64,000 bases of DNA, from contig BPIC01000002.1 of assembly GCA_026003895.1 (NCBI GenBank), positions 620,001 to 684,000 on the forward strand, written 5' to 3'. The notes beneath the pieces are model-generated. The model had not been told where the DNA came from. It saw only the letters and a list, made by a program, of their open reading frames with translations, and made no database searches. The position numbers and the translations under genes were made by a program. The stretch is from Dehalococcoidia bacterium. GTDB taxonomy: Bacteria > Chloroflexota > Dehalococcoidia > SpSt-223. Below, one piece after another: positions 54,945-63,955 of the stretch (position 1 is its first letter; every line of letters begins with the position of its first letter).

Positions 54945-55292
54945 ATGCCGTTCGCGTTGCTCCGATCGCGCCCGGCAAGTCGCCGCAAAGCTACCCTTCC
55001 CGGCGGAGCGCTGCTTGCCGAGGGAGAAGCGCGCCGCGTGTATCTCGGTGGCCGCCTCATGATCGTTGCCAAAGTAAATGGGCAGTTCCACGCCATTTCT
55101 GCGCTCTGCACGCATTGGCCGGAGATGATCGACCCGGAGAGTCTCAGCGGCTGCGAAGTGCGTTGTCCTGTTCATTGGGCTACATTCGACGTTCGAACGG
55201 GCAAAGCCACCGGCGGACCAACGCGGAAGGCCGTGCCGGTCTTCCCGGTCACCGTCAACGGCGACGACTTGCTGATCGAGCTGCCAGATTAG
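54945..55292 (+). CDS. Rieske 2Fe-2S ferredoxin-like protein
   Basis: A 115-residue soluble protein. The cluster is bound by C-T-H and C-P-V-H, separated by 16 residues, which matches the Rieske pattern of two Cys and two His. The F-D-V-R-T-G-K-A-T-G-G-P end is typical of the NirD/biphenyl-ferredoxin type. It would carry electrons to an oxygenase. No oxygenase is adjacent. The ATG has an AAAGGA ribosome site. Confidence 0.93.
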   Translation: MPFALLRSRPASRRKATLPGGALLAEGEARRVYLGGRLMIVAKVNGQFHAISALCTHWPEMIDPESLSGCEVRCPVHWATFDVRTGKATGGPTRKAVPVFPVTVNGDDLLIELPD

Positions 55293-56195
55293 CGCGCCCG
55301 TCCTCGTCCCTCACCCGCCGGCCGGCGAGCCTCGCAACCTTCGCCTGTTGCCCAGTTCAACCACCGCCGATCGTCAAGAACGGCGAAGCGGCGTAGCCGC
55401 AGGGAGCGCCGGCACCCGATCGCTTGTGTTTCGCGCAGAGCGCCCCGTAGTTCGTTGCGAGACCGTATCTGGGGCGTGATCCTCTTCACTGTTGGAACAG
55501 CGGCGGCCGCCGGTGTTCCGGGTAGCGACATCGTTTGGGTGCCCGTTGGCGTTATGCACAATCGCGAGCAGGCGACGGCCCAGCCGCCGCCCAAGGTCGC
55601 CGACTTGGTCCAGACCAGATCACGACGCCGAGTACCGCTCGCCGAACTAGCCGAGCGCCCGGCAGTGGGGGACGGGCGCTTGAACGACTGCGGCGACCAC
55701 GATCCCAGCGACGGTGACCGTTCTTGGCCAAGGTTCGAACATCCCGACCGCGCCAGTGACGCCGAGGACACCCGCCGCGACGGCGGGATGCGCCACCGGC
55801 AGCCCGCTGAAGGCTCGACACGGTGCCGCATGCCCGCCCCCGCAGGAATTCGAGCTGCGACCCTCGGGCCGGCGCGATGGCCTTGAGTCAACGCGGCAGA
55901 CCGGCACGTCGCACCCGCTGCCAACCCCACTGGATGACCAACGTGCCAACCGCGAATGTTGACCGCAGGCGCGGGCCTGCCAAAGCGGCCAATCGTCGAG
56001 GGCTTGGGCATGAGGCCAGGAATGCCTTGATGCCGGTCGACCGCCACTCGAAGGGGTGGGTGAAGTCGGGGCCAGCCTCACGCCATGGCCGCCGCGTTGA
56101 ATCGTGGCGGGACGAAACCCTGCCTCAATCAAAACCGGGCCGCCACACCGACCCCACTTCGTCGTATTCTGCATTCGCACAGAAAAGGAGGTTCG
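55293..56195. other. Long gap, about 900 bp
   Basis: No supported gene. Minus-strand fragments in several frames give short hydrophobic stretches (for example near 55700), which may be remains of a membrane gene, but they cannot be joined into a family. The last part holds the promoter and the perfect AAAGGAGGT ribosome site of the crotonase gene. Confidence 0.4.
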
Positions 56196-56888
56196 ATGGC
56201 AGACGGAATCTTGGTCGAGCGGATAGCCGTTGAGAGCGGCGGCGAAAAGATGGTGATTACGCTCAACCGGCCCGAGCGCGTCAACGCGCTGACGGAGAGC
56301 GTGCTGCAAGGGCTGCATGCCGCGCTTGACGAGGCCGAGCGGGATGAGGCGGTCCGAGTGATCGTGCTGCGCGGGGCAGGGCCGAAAGGCTTCTGTTCGG
56401 GGCTCGATCGCGCCGACATGGCGCGGCTCGCCGACGAAGGACGGCGAATGGACATTTTCACCGGTCCGTTCGGTATCTACCCGACCGCGAAGCGGATCGA
56501 CGCCTTTCCCAAGCCGGTGATTTCACTCGTCCACGGTCACTGCATCGCCGCTGGTGGCCAGCTCGCTTCCGCTGCCGACCTGATCATCGCCGCCGAAGGC
56601 GCGAAAATCGTCGAACCCGAAATGCGGATGGGCGGCTTTAACGACGAAAGTTGGGCAATGCGCCTCGGGCGCATCCTTGGTCCGGTACGAGCCAAGCGCT
56701 ATGTCCTCCTCGCCGAGCCGATATCGGGCCGGGAAGCGTATGAGCTTGGCCTCGTCAGTCTCGTGGTTCCGGACGAGGAGCTGTGGGCGACCGGCGACCG
56801 CCTCGCTGACCAAATCGCCGGGTATTTGCCGCACGTCGTATCGAAGACCCTCGCCCTCATCGACCGCGGCTCCGGCAAATCCGACTAA
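56196..56888 (+). CDS. Enoyl-CoA hydratase/isomerase family protein (crotonase fold)
   Basis: The protein has 230 residues. It has L-N-R-P-E-R-V-N-A-L-T, the oxyanion-hole motif G-F-C-S-G-L-D-R-A-D and the H-G-H-C-I-A-A-G-G-Q second oxyanion site. The usual hydratase Glu pair is not obvious, so isomerase, hydratase or thioesterase chemistry on an acyl-CoA cannot be told apart. The ATG is preceded by a perfect AAAGGAGGT. No other fatty acid oxidation gene is nearby. Confidence 0.9.
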   Translation: MADGILVERIAVESGGEKMVITLNRPERVNALTESVLQGLHAALDEAERDEAVRVIVLRGAGPKGFCSGLDRADMARLADEGRRMDIFTGPFGIYPTAKRIDAFPKPVISLVHGHCIAAGGQLASAADLIIAAEGAKIVEPEMRMGGFNDESWAMRLGRILGPVRAKRYVLLAEPISGREAYELGLVSLVVPDEELWATGDRLADQIAGYLPHVVSKTLALIDRGSGKSD

Positions 56889-57376
56889 ACTCGCAGAACC
56901 GCTTTCTCCGTCGCAGGAACGCTTCGGCGAAACCCGGACCGCCGAAGACGTGCGCAGCGTCTCACGCTCCCGGGCCCGATGCGACGCCGACCGTTGCGCC
57001 CGGCAGCGTGAGCCGCGCACCCCTTGCGGTCGGCCGCGTATCTTACCTGCGAACCTCGCGTTCGCGGCTCCGTTCGACCAGCCGGCTACGCCCTCAGCGC
57101 AACCCGCCGTGGATTCAGCCTCACCTTCGGTCGTGGTGTGACTCCGGCGTGCCGGAGCCTGAATACGGCGCCGTCGATCGCCGCGCCGGGGAGCGCGATT
57201 GCTGGTCGGCGAGGGGCGCCCGCTGCCAGATTGCGCTGCGGCGATGCCTCCCAGTTGGCCCAGCGATGCCAGCACGCTCGAACGGCTTGCTAGGTGGCTT
57301 GGACACCGCACGGCTGGACCCTCGAAATCGATGCAGGATGGCGCACTGCTGGTGTTCAGCCGCGCCCGCGCCGGGC
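56889..57376. other. Intergenic region, 488 bp, nothing recognised
   Basis: Lies between the crotonase gene (+) and the secreted repeat protein (-). No ORF with a start signal, hairpin or RNA was seen. Confidence 0.4.
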
Positions 57377-58174
57377 CTAGCGCACGCTGCGGAAGGTGAT
57401 CGTCACGATCTGTTTGGCGTTCGTCGTCTCACAATCATTGTTCGTCTCGAAGGCGACGATGTCCGAAATTCGTGCGCCAACGGCATCGATCAGCCAAGCA
57501 CGCCATTGGCCTATCACCATGCCGCGGCCACTCAAGCTCGCGTCCGTCCAGCCAGGCTCATAGCCCGGGCTACCGGTCGGGTTCGTGATGATCATTGGCT
57601 GATCGGCGAGCCGGCCGTTCCAATCGATCTGAACGCGTTGGCCGTTGACGGGCTGGCCGTTGCCGTCGAGCACCGCCAGACGAACGAGGGTGAACCCGCA
57701 CTGCGGTGCAAACGACACGTCAACGCTCCGATAGACCTGACCCGGCTCGAGCGGCGTTGCTGGCTGGGTTGGCACTTCGATACGTTCGATCGCGGGATCG
57801 AGCACTCCGGCCTGCGCCTTCAGGTAGCTCACGCCGGGCGGACAACTGACTGGCACCCAGCTCGCACTGCCATCGCTCCAAATGGTGACGTACTCCACGC
57901 AACCGTTTGACGCTGTTTGCGGGTAGCCCGCACTGCTTCGACTGAGTTCCACTACGGTGCCATCGCGCACGACCCGTTCTGCGATCGCAACTCCCGGATC
58001 ACAGCGGAAAGGTGTTGCCGAGTAGCTGCCGTCGGACCAGAGCGCGACATACCAGTCGCACTGGGGCGTCAGTCGCTGTGGAAAACCCCGCACCCAGACA
58101 ATCTCGGATTGCGCAGCAGCGACCGCCGGAAAAACGACTGCCGCCACCAAACCGAGCACGACGAACCATCGCAT
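57377..58174 (-). CDS. Secreted protein with two WSDGS repeats
   Basis: A 265-residue exported protein with a signal peptide ending at about residue 22. The first third has two similar units of about 32 residues: one contains Y-V-A-L-W-S-D-G-S-Y-S-A-T-P-F-R-C, the other Y-V-T-I-W-S-D-G-S-A-S-W-V-P-V-S-C, and each begins with an F/Y-P-Q and a Cys, so disulfides are likely. The C-terminal part (about 150-265) is beta-rich and may be an Ig-like domain. I recognise no family. The ATG at 58174 has a GAGGTGAG site. It is divergent from the peptide-type binding protein. Confidence 0.75.
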   Translation of the reverse strand: MRWFVVLGLVAAVVFPAVAAAQSEIVWVRGFPQRLTPQCDWYVALWSDGSYSATPFRCDPGVAIAERVVRDGTVVELSRSSAGYPQTASNGCVEYVTIWSDGSASWVPVSCPPGVSYLKAQAGVLDPAIERIEVPTQPATPLEPGQVYRSVDVSFAPQCGFTLVRLAVLDGNGQPVNGQRVQIDWNGRLADQPMIITNPTGSPGYEPGWTDASLSGRGMVIGQWRAWLIDAVGARISDIVAFETNNDCETTNAKQIVTITFRSVR

Positions 58175-58379
58175 GTCTCACCTCATGGCAGTGCGAACTG
58201 GTAGAGCGGAATTGTGCCGCCCGCACGAGGCCGCCGCCAGTCTCATTGCTGGGGGCGACGAGAACCGGCCGCAGTGGTCGCGGCGACGTCTGATATATGA
58301 AATGTTGCACTCCGACCTAGCGGGCGCGCACAATGCGGGTGGTTGGTCCGGTGGTCCGACGACGTTGGGAGGGAACACC

Positions 58380-59954
58380 GTGCGCGATTGGTTTCATCGC
58401 ATCGCCGTTCTTGCGCTTCTGCCCTTGACCGCCTGCATGCCGGCAGCCCCAGTCGCCCAGCCGAGCACTGGCGGCGCTACCACGCCGGTCGAGGTGCGAG
58501 AGGAAAACCAGTCTCTCCGCGTCATCGCGGGCGCCCTCATTGGCAATCCGACGCCGCAAGCCTCCAATTCGAACGCCTACCAGTACTTCCCGCTGTATGA
58601 CAGCTTGACCGTCTTCGGCGAGGAAGCCAAGGTGCTCCCGTGGGTGGCGACGAAATGGGAATCGTCCGCCGACGGGCTAACGTGGACGTTCACGATTCGC
58701 AACGATATGACCTTCTCCAACGGCGATAAGCTGACGGCAGAGGACGTGGCGTACACCGTGCAGCAAGTGCTGACCAAGCGCTGGCCGCAGTTGACCTACA
58801 TCTCGACCGTCACCGAGGCGCGTGCGACTAGCCCCACGACCGTGGACCTCGTTACCCGGCAAATCGACGTTACCATCCCCTCGGGAACGACGTATCTCTG
58901 GATTGTGCCCAAGGACTATATGGAGCGGGTCGGCTTCGATGCCTTTGTGCAGAAGCCGATCGGCTCCGGGCCATACGAGCTCGTTGAATTCCGCGTGGCG
59001 GACCGGATCGTCTACAGGAAGCGCGCCACGCCCCACGCGTTCCGCACGCCGATCCCCGATGAAATCACGATCCGAGCGGTGGTCGACGGAGCGCAGCAAG
59101 TCAACGGGCTTCGGACGGGCGAGGGGCACATTGTCGCCGGCGCGACCTATCAAGCGGATGCCGCAGAAGTGCTCAAGCGCGAGGGCTTCACCATCGTCAA
59201 TAAACCGACGGGTATCGGGTCAATCCGGTTTACTCAAAGTGTTTACGAGGCGAAGAACTCTCCGCTGAAGGACAAGCGCGTGCGTGAGGCGCTCAACTAC
59301 GCCGTTGATCGGGTAACGCTTACCCGAGTGCTCTATGGGAGCTATGGCCGGCCGGATAGCCAGTTCTCGCTGCCCGGGAGCCAATACTACGACCCGAATG
59401 TCCCGATCTGGCCCTATGATGTCCAGAAGGCCAAGCAGCTTCTCGCCGAGGCCGGCTATCCGAACGGGTTCAAGCTCGAAATGGATTACTCCACCTCGAT
59501 GAGCAGCCCAACGCTGATCCAAGCGATTCAAGGCTATCTTCGCGACATTGGCGTCGAGGTTTCGGCCAACGCGTTCGAGCAGGGCGTTTACGTCGACAAA
59601 GTCTATGGTCGGGCCGGTCAATCCATCAGCGAGATGAGCCCGGGCGGCAACGGCGATACCAACGGGTTTAACTCTGGAACACGCGTCTTCATTGGTTGCG
59701 GCCGGCCCTCGCAACAGCAGTACTTCTACTGCAATCCGGAGTGGGACCGTCTGATGGATGCCGCCTACGCCGAGCGCGACGACGCCAAGCGCCGCCAGAT
59801 CTTCCTGCAGGCGAATAAGGTCATGCGCGACGATGTGCCGATGATCTTTCTCTACACGGCCGATTCGCTGCTGAGCCACAGCCCGAAGGTGCGAGGCTGG
59901 CGCGTGCCGATGCCGCTCTCCTTCCGGTTCGATGAGGTCTATCTCGTCAAATAG
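58380..59954 (+). CDS. Peptide/opine/nickel-type ABC substrate-binding lipoprotein (SBP_bac_5)
   Basis: A 524-residue lipoprotein: the lipobox is L-T-A-C near residue 16. The SBP_bac_5 fold is supported by W-T-F-T-I-R-N-D-M-T-F-S-N-G, a later T-A-E-D-V-A-Y-T-V, G-S-G-P-Y-E-L-V-E-F and L-N-Y-A-V-D-R. It should bind an oligopeptide or other ligand outside the membrane. The GTG start is preceded by a GGGAGGG site. No permease or ATPase is nearby, so it is either an orphan or serves a transporter encoded elsewhere. Confidence 0.93.
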   Translation: MRDWFHRIAVLALLPLTACMPAAPVAQPSTGGATTPVEVREENQSLRVIAGALIGNPTPQASNSNAYQYFPLYDSLTVFGEEAKVLPWVATKWESSADGLTWTFTIRNDMTFSNGDKLTAEDVAYTVQQVLTKRWPQLTYISTVTEARATSPTTVDLVTRQIDVTIPSGTTYLWIVPKDYMERVGFDAFVQKPIGSGPYELVEFRVADRIVYRKRATPHAFRTPIPDEITIRAVVDGAQQVNGLRTGEGHIVAGATYQADAAEVLKREGFTIVNKPTGIGSIRFTQSVYEAKNSPLKDKRVREALNYAVDRVTLTRVLYGSYGRPDSQFSLPGSQYYDPNVPIWPYDVQKAKQLLAEAGYPNGFKLEMDYSTSMSSPTLIQAIQGYLRDIGVEVSANAFEQGVYVDKVYGRAGQSISEMSPGGNGDTNGFNSGTRVFIGCGRPSQQQYFYCNPEWDRLMDAAYAERDDAKRRQIFLQANKVMRDDVPMIFLYTADSLLSHSPKVRGWRVPMPLSFRFDEVYLVK

Positions 59955-60459
59955 CTGCGCCACCTGCTGTCGAGCAACAGAACAAGCGTGCTACGAGTAC
60001 GGCGCAATCGACGCCAGCCACCACGGCGCGAGGCTGGCAGCGCCACGAACCGCTGGCGGCAGCCGCCCGCCGACTGCCGTCGCTGCGGCGGTTGGCCCGC
60101 CGGATCGTTGCGGCATGAGGTCGGCGGGCCGCCGGCGCCGCCAAACGGTTCACTCGCGGACTGCCGGCACCCGCGCTCGGCGCAAGGTATCGTCGTCGGC
60201 CGCCTCCTGTACCCGCCCACCGGTGACCGATCCTTCGGGCGAATGCAGCGCGCCGCGCTCTCGATGTTTCCGATTCCCGCGACGGCAAAGGGCGACGCCG
60301 ACCGCCAAATCCCGGCTGCTGGGTGCGGCAGCTCCCGGTCACGCGAGGCGTGAGCCGACGCAGAGGAACGCTGCCACTGACCGACGGTCTACCCCCAACT
60401 TGACGGGGGAGTCTCGTTCCCGTGACGCTTTACCCGAACGAGCACCGGGAGGAGCAACC
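59955..60459. other. Intergenic region, about 500 bp
   Basis: No supported gene. A TTGACG hexamer at about 60399 might belong to the promoter of the small gene that follows, but no clear -10 element matches it. Confidence 0.4.
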
Positions 60460-60678
60460 ATGCCGAGCTTCGCCGCCGATATCCGACCCCTGTTTCGCGA
60501 TCGGGACATCGAGGCGATGTCGTTTGCCTTCGACCTTTCGGATTACGACCAGGTCAAAGCGAACGCCGAAGGAATCTACTCGCGCATCGCTGACGGATCA
60601 ATGCCGTGTGACGAACCGTGGCCGCCAGAGCGTCTTGCTCTCCTTCGTCAGTGGATTGACGCTGGTATGCCAGCCTGA
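60460..60678 (+). CDS. Small conserved-type protein of 72 residues
   Basis: A 72-residue cytoplasmic protein: F-A-A-D-I-R-P-L-F-R-D-R-D at the start, then F-D-L-S-D-Y-D, and a final P-C-D-E-P-W-P-P-E-R-L and W-I-D-A-G-M-P. I recall this as a conserved short hypothetical type, resembling the 'planctomycete cytochrome-like' or wound-type ends without heme ligands, but no function is known. The ATG has a GGGAGGAG site. It is 37 bases before the glycerophosphodiesterase and may be co-transcribed. Confidence 0.7.
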   Translation: MPSFAADIRPLFRDRDIEAMSFAFDLSDYDQVKANAEGIYSRIADGSMPCDEPWPPERLALLRQWIDAGMPA

Positions 60679-60715
60679 GGCCGAGAGGAACGAGAGCCGG
60701 CAGGGAGACGGAGAC

Positions 60716-61483
60716 GTGGACCGACGTTCGAGCCGGCTGCCGGCGGCCCTCGCCGGACGCCCCAGACCGTACTTAATGGCGCACCGAGGTGCTTCCGACC
60801 TCGCTCCCGAGAATACGCGCCCAGCCTTTGAACTGGCGATTGCCGCGGGTGTGGACCTGATCGAAACCGATCTCTGGATGACTGCGGATCGGCAGTTCGT
60901 CTGTCATCACGACGCGACACTCGACCGGATGACCGGCACTCCGGGCCGGATCGACTGCTTGACGCTTGCCGAAATCCAGAGCCGACCGATTCGGTCACAG
61001 GTCGACGGTCGGGACTCGGAAGAGCGCATCATGTCGCTTGACGAGGCGCTTGCGGTAGTGCCTCCGACCGTCGTCCTCGTGCTCGAGCTCAAGGACCCGC
61101 GCTTCGCCGACCCAACTGTCGGCCGGCTGCTGACCGAGCGCCTCGCGGAGCGTATCGCCGAAAGCATGGTCATTGTCATTTCCTTTCACCTCGAGCGCGC
61201 GCTCGCTGTGCAAGCCGCCGATCCGCGGATTCCGACGGGGCTGATCACCTTGCGCGATCCCCGCCCTACTCGTCCAGTCGACGTGCTCGGGCCATTCTGG
61301 CCGCTTCTTGCTGTGAACCCCTTCTACGTTCGGTGGGCGCACACCCTTGGCAAATGGGTTTGTCCTCTCGATCCTTCCCCACACCGCCGCCTCGGCTGGT
61401 ATCGTCGCCTCGGCGTGGACGCGATCTTGACCAACGATCCCGCGGCAACGGCTCGGCTGCTCGGACGGTCCTTGCAGAGCTAG
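60716..61483 (+). CDS. Glycerophosphodiester phosphodiesterase family protein
   Basis: A 255-residue TIM-barrel enzyme. The GDPD signature A-H-R-G-A-S with E-N-T-R-P-A-F appears near residue 22, the metal ligands are in E-T-D-L-W-M-T-A-D and H-H-D-A-T-L-D-R, and I-L-T-N-D-P ends the barrel. It releases glycerol-3-phosphate from glycerophosphodiesters. It has no signal, so it acts in the cytoplasm. The GTG start has an AGGGAG site; the open frame runs upstream through the small gene, but that is overlap of frames. Confidence 0.92.
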   Translation: MDRRSSRLPAALAGRPRPYLMAHRGASDLAPENTRPAFELAIAAGVDLIETDLWMTADRQFVCHHDATLDRMTGTPGRIDCLTLAEIQSRPIRSQVDGRDSEERIMSLDEALAVVPPTVVLVLELKDPRFADPTVGRLLTERLAERIAESMVIVISFHLERALAVQAADPRIPTGLITLRDPRPTRPVDVLGPFWPLLAVNPFYVRWAHTLGKWVCPLDPSPHRRLGWYRRLGVDAILTNDPAATARLLGRSLQS

Positions 61484-61668
61484 TCTCCCGCGGAGTTGGT
61501 GGCGGAAAGACGATCGTCGGGCAGGCGAACGCCGCTGAATGGTCCTGGCGGATCGGTGAAGCGAGCGCGAATGCTACGGTCGCCCGTGGCGACGGAGGCT
61601 GGCCGTTGAGGGTCCGAATCGGCACGGACCAGATGTTCCGGGCTCCACGATAGTCGCGCCGAGAACAA

Positions 61669-62150
61669 TCAGGCCGAGCGCGGCGACGGGTCACCCCGGA
61701 ACCTCACTACGACCGAGACCCAACGCCCCTCAAAGAAGGCTACCGTTACCAGAAGGACCAAACCTCCAACTGCGGAGAGGAGTTTGCCCGCTGTTCGGGC
61801 ACTTGAGTCGCTGAACCCCCCGCCGGTCATCCAAAGACCAAGTCCGTAGACACTTGGCACAACCGACCGGGCGTAGGCCCAACGTCGTACCTGATGAACA
61901 TGCCATGGACAACGTGGAGGGCACCGATGCTCGTGATGGTGCTCCCACGGATTGCGAGCACGCCGGCATGGCGGCCGGCGAGTACCATGACAACGAAGGA
62001 GCACGCCCCCGTTAAAGAGACGAAGAATGGCCACAATCCAACAACTCGCTATCCGCCGGCAGCAAGAATGAGGAAAAACAAGCCGCCAAAGAGCAGCAGC
62101 TGGAGGCCGATTGGCAGCTCTGCCCAGCCGTGACGGGCCTCGTTTGCCAT
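61669..62150 (-). pseudogene. Decayed small membrane protein gene (stop plus frameshift)
   Basis: A good GGAGGGG ribosome site precedes an ATG at 62150 that reads 33 residues (M-A-N-E-A-R-H-G-W-A-E-L-P-I-G) ending in a TAG at 62049-62051. In the same frame after the TAG comes another membrane helix (W-P-F-F-V-S-L-T-G-A-C-S-F-V-V-M-V-L-A-G) and further sequence. Near 61890 the hydrophobic reading moves to another frame (R-R-W-A-Y-A-R-S-V-V-P, then a helix A-V-G-G-L-V-L-L-V-T-V-A-F-F) to the stop at 61669. Together they read as a four-helix membrane protein broken by a stop and a shift. An independent 33-residue small protein is the alternative. Confidence 0.5.
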
Positions 62151-62321
62151 CGTCCCCTCCCGTCGCACCGCACGACGGCGAAGACCTCTCGCACCCACGA
62201 GCCAAGCGATACCGGACGTGGCGCACAGGCGCCGCTTTGGGCCACGCTCGGTTCTCGGGGCCTCCCATGCGACCTCGGCCGTTTGGTCGATCCGGACGAT
62301 CCCATTCGACCGAAGTCGGGG

Positions 62322-62327
62322 TACGAT
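62322..62327 (+). promoter_or_regulatory. -10 element TACGAT upstream of small membrane gene
   Basis: TACGAT lies 21 bases before the GTG at 62349, and an AAGGAGGG site lies between. This is a short-leader promoter, not leaderless. Confidence 0.4.
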
Positions 62328-62348
62328 GGAGCGCGAAGGAGGGCATCA

Positions 62349-62642
62349 GTGTGCTGTCTACTCGCGGTACTCGTCTTCCTCGGCCCCCGCGCCGCACTCG
62401 CGTTCTGGTGGCTGGTCGACACGGCCCGATTCAACCGCACCTTCGACAACTTCTTGCTGCCGTTGCTCGGCTTTCTGTTTCTTCCCTTCACCACGCTCGT
62501 CTGGGTGCTTGTGTGGAACCCACGGACGGGCGTCGGCGGGATCGAATGGCTGTTCGTTCTGCTCGCGCTTCTCATCGACCTTTCTTCCTACGGGGGCAGC
62601 GCCTATAGCAACCGGTCACGCATTTCCGGCCGGGCCGCCTAA
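62349..62642 (+). CDS. Small integral membrane protein
   Basis: A 97-residue protein with two or three helices: C-C-L-L-A-V-L-V-F-L-G-P and L-L-P-L-L-G-F-L-F-L-P-F-T-T-L, then W-L-F-V-L-L-A-L-L-I-D-L. Between them is W-L-V-D-T-A-R-F-N-R-T-F-D-N, typical of small membrane proteins of this type in bacteria; function is unknown. The GTG start follows an AAGGAGGG site. Its stop overlaps the convergent MFS gene by four bases. Confidence 0.75.
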   Translation: MCCLLAVLVFLGPRAALAFWWLVDTARFNRTFDNFLLPLLGFLFLPFTTLVWVLVWNPRTGVGGIEWLFVLLALLIDLSSYGGSAYSNRSRISGRAA

Positions 62643-63955
62643 ACGAGGTTCGGCGGCTCGTTGCCTGCTTCTCGAGCGGCGCGCCGGATATCCACCCGCG
62701 AGAGGAGCACGAGTCCGAGGACGAAAAAGACGATCAGCGAGAGGATGGCCTGCCGATAGCTGCCAGTGAACTGAAGGGTCAGACCGAAGAGCAGCGGACC
62801 GATCCAGCTCGTGCCGCGCTCGCCGACTTCGTAAATGCTGTAGTACTCGGCTTCCTGACCGCGCGGCATCATTTGGGAGAACATCGAACGGCTGAGGGCC
62901 TGGCTCCCGCCGAGGATGAGACCAATGACGATTGCCATCAGCCAGAACTCCATTGTCGTGCGCAGAACGGCGTACGCGTAGATGACGACGAACGTCCACA
63001 CTGCGAGCGAGGCCATCACCGTTCGTTTCGCCCCGATCCTCCCCGCGAGCCACCCCATGCCAAGCGCACCAACGACCGCCACGAACTGAAGCACCAAAAT
63101 GACGGTCGTCAACGTCGAGAGCGGGATCCCCAGCTCCTCCTGACCAAACTGGGACGAGAGGGCGATCACGGTCTGGATGCCGTCGTTGTACAGCAAATAG
63201 CCGGCAAGAAAGAGCAGCGTTTGTGGGTATTTGGGCAACTTGGCGGCGGTGCTGCGGAGCTGCTTCAGACCCACGCTCAGCGGGTTCTCGCCCGGCGGAA
63301 TCGGCTTGATGGGTTGGTGCTGCCGCAACGCCAGCACGGGCACGATGGTAAAGATCCCCCACCAGAGGCCAGCCGAGCCAAGGCTTATCCGGGCAGCGTC
63401 GCTTTGGCTCAGCCCAAGGGCGCTTGACTGCGAGAACAAGACGAGGTTGAGGGCGAGCAGCGTGCCGCCCCCGAGATAGCCAAACGCCCATCCCTGCGAT
63501 GAAACCCGGTCGCGTTCATCGGCGGTCGCAATTTCCGGGAGGAAGGCGTTGTAGAAGACAATCGACGCTCCGAAGGCGAGGTTCGCCAGCAAGAACAAGG
63601 CCGCTCCGAGCAGGTAGTTCGTTCCTTGAACGAAGTACAGCCCTGCTGTGGCGAGGGCGCCAAGATAGGCAAAAACGCCGAGCATCAGCCGTTTGCGCCG
63701 CGAATAGTCGGCGATTGCGCCCAAGATTGGCAGGAAGAGCACTTGGAGCAACACCGACAGCGAGGCGAGATAGGGGAAAAAGGACCCGGCGAACACAGGA
63801 ACGCCGAGCGGAAACACGTAGCCCCCGGCATCAGCGGCAGCGCGGGTGACCGACGTGAGGTAGGGTCCAAGGAAGACGGTGGTCACGGTGGTAGGGAAGG
63901 CAGAGTTCGCCCAGTCATAGAAGTACCAGCCGAATTGCTCGCGCCGCCGGTTCAT
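62639..63955 (-). CDS. MFS transporter, UMF1/Atg22-like family
   Basis: A 438-residue transporter with twelve helices. The N-terminus W-Y-F-Y-D-W-A-N-S-A-F is the UMF1-type signature. D-Y-S-R-R-K-R-L-M-L-G is the MFS loop 2-3 motif, and N-A-F-L-P-E-I-A-T follows in the fourth helix region. Substrates of the family are poorly known and include amino acids in eukaryotic vacuoles. The ATG has a GGAGG site four bases upstream. It ends four bases inside the convergent small membrane gene. Confidence 0.93.
   Translation of the reverse strand: MNRRREQFGWYFYDWANSAFPTTVTTVFLGPYLTSVTRAAADAGGYVFPLGVPVFAGSFFPYLASLSVLLQVLFLPILGAIADYSRRKRLMLGVFAYLGALATAGLYFVQGTNYLLGAALFLLANLAFGASIVFYNAFLPEIATADERDRVSSQGWAFGYLGGGTLLALNLVLFSQSSALGLSQSDAARISLGSAGLWWGIFTIVPVLALRQHQPIKPIPPGENPLSVGLKQLRSTAAKLPKYPQTLLFLAGYLLYNDGIQTVIALSSQFGQEELGIPLSTLTTVILVLQFVAVVGALGMGWLAGRIGAKRTVMASLAVWTFVVIYAYAVLRTTMEFWLMAIVIGLILGGSQALSRSMFSQMMPRGQEAEYYSIYEVGERGTSWIGPLLFGLTLQFTGSYRQAILSLIVFFVLGLVLLSRVDIRRAAREAGNEPPNLV

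Noticed and set aside
55293..56195. Hydrophobic minus-strand fragments in several frames that might be a decayed membrane gene
   Set aside because: The fragments cannot be joined by one or two simple changes and match no family I recognise.
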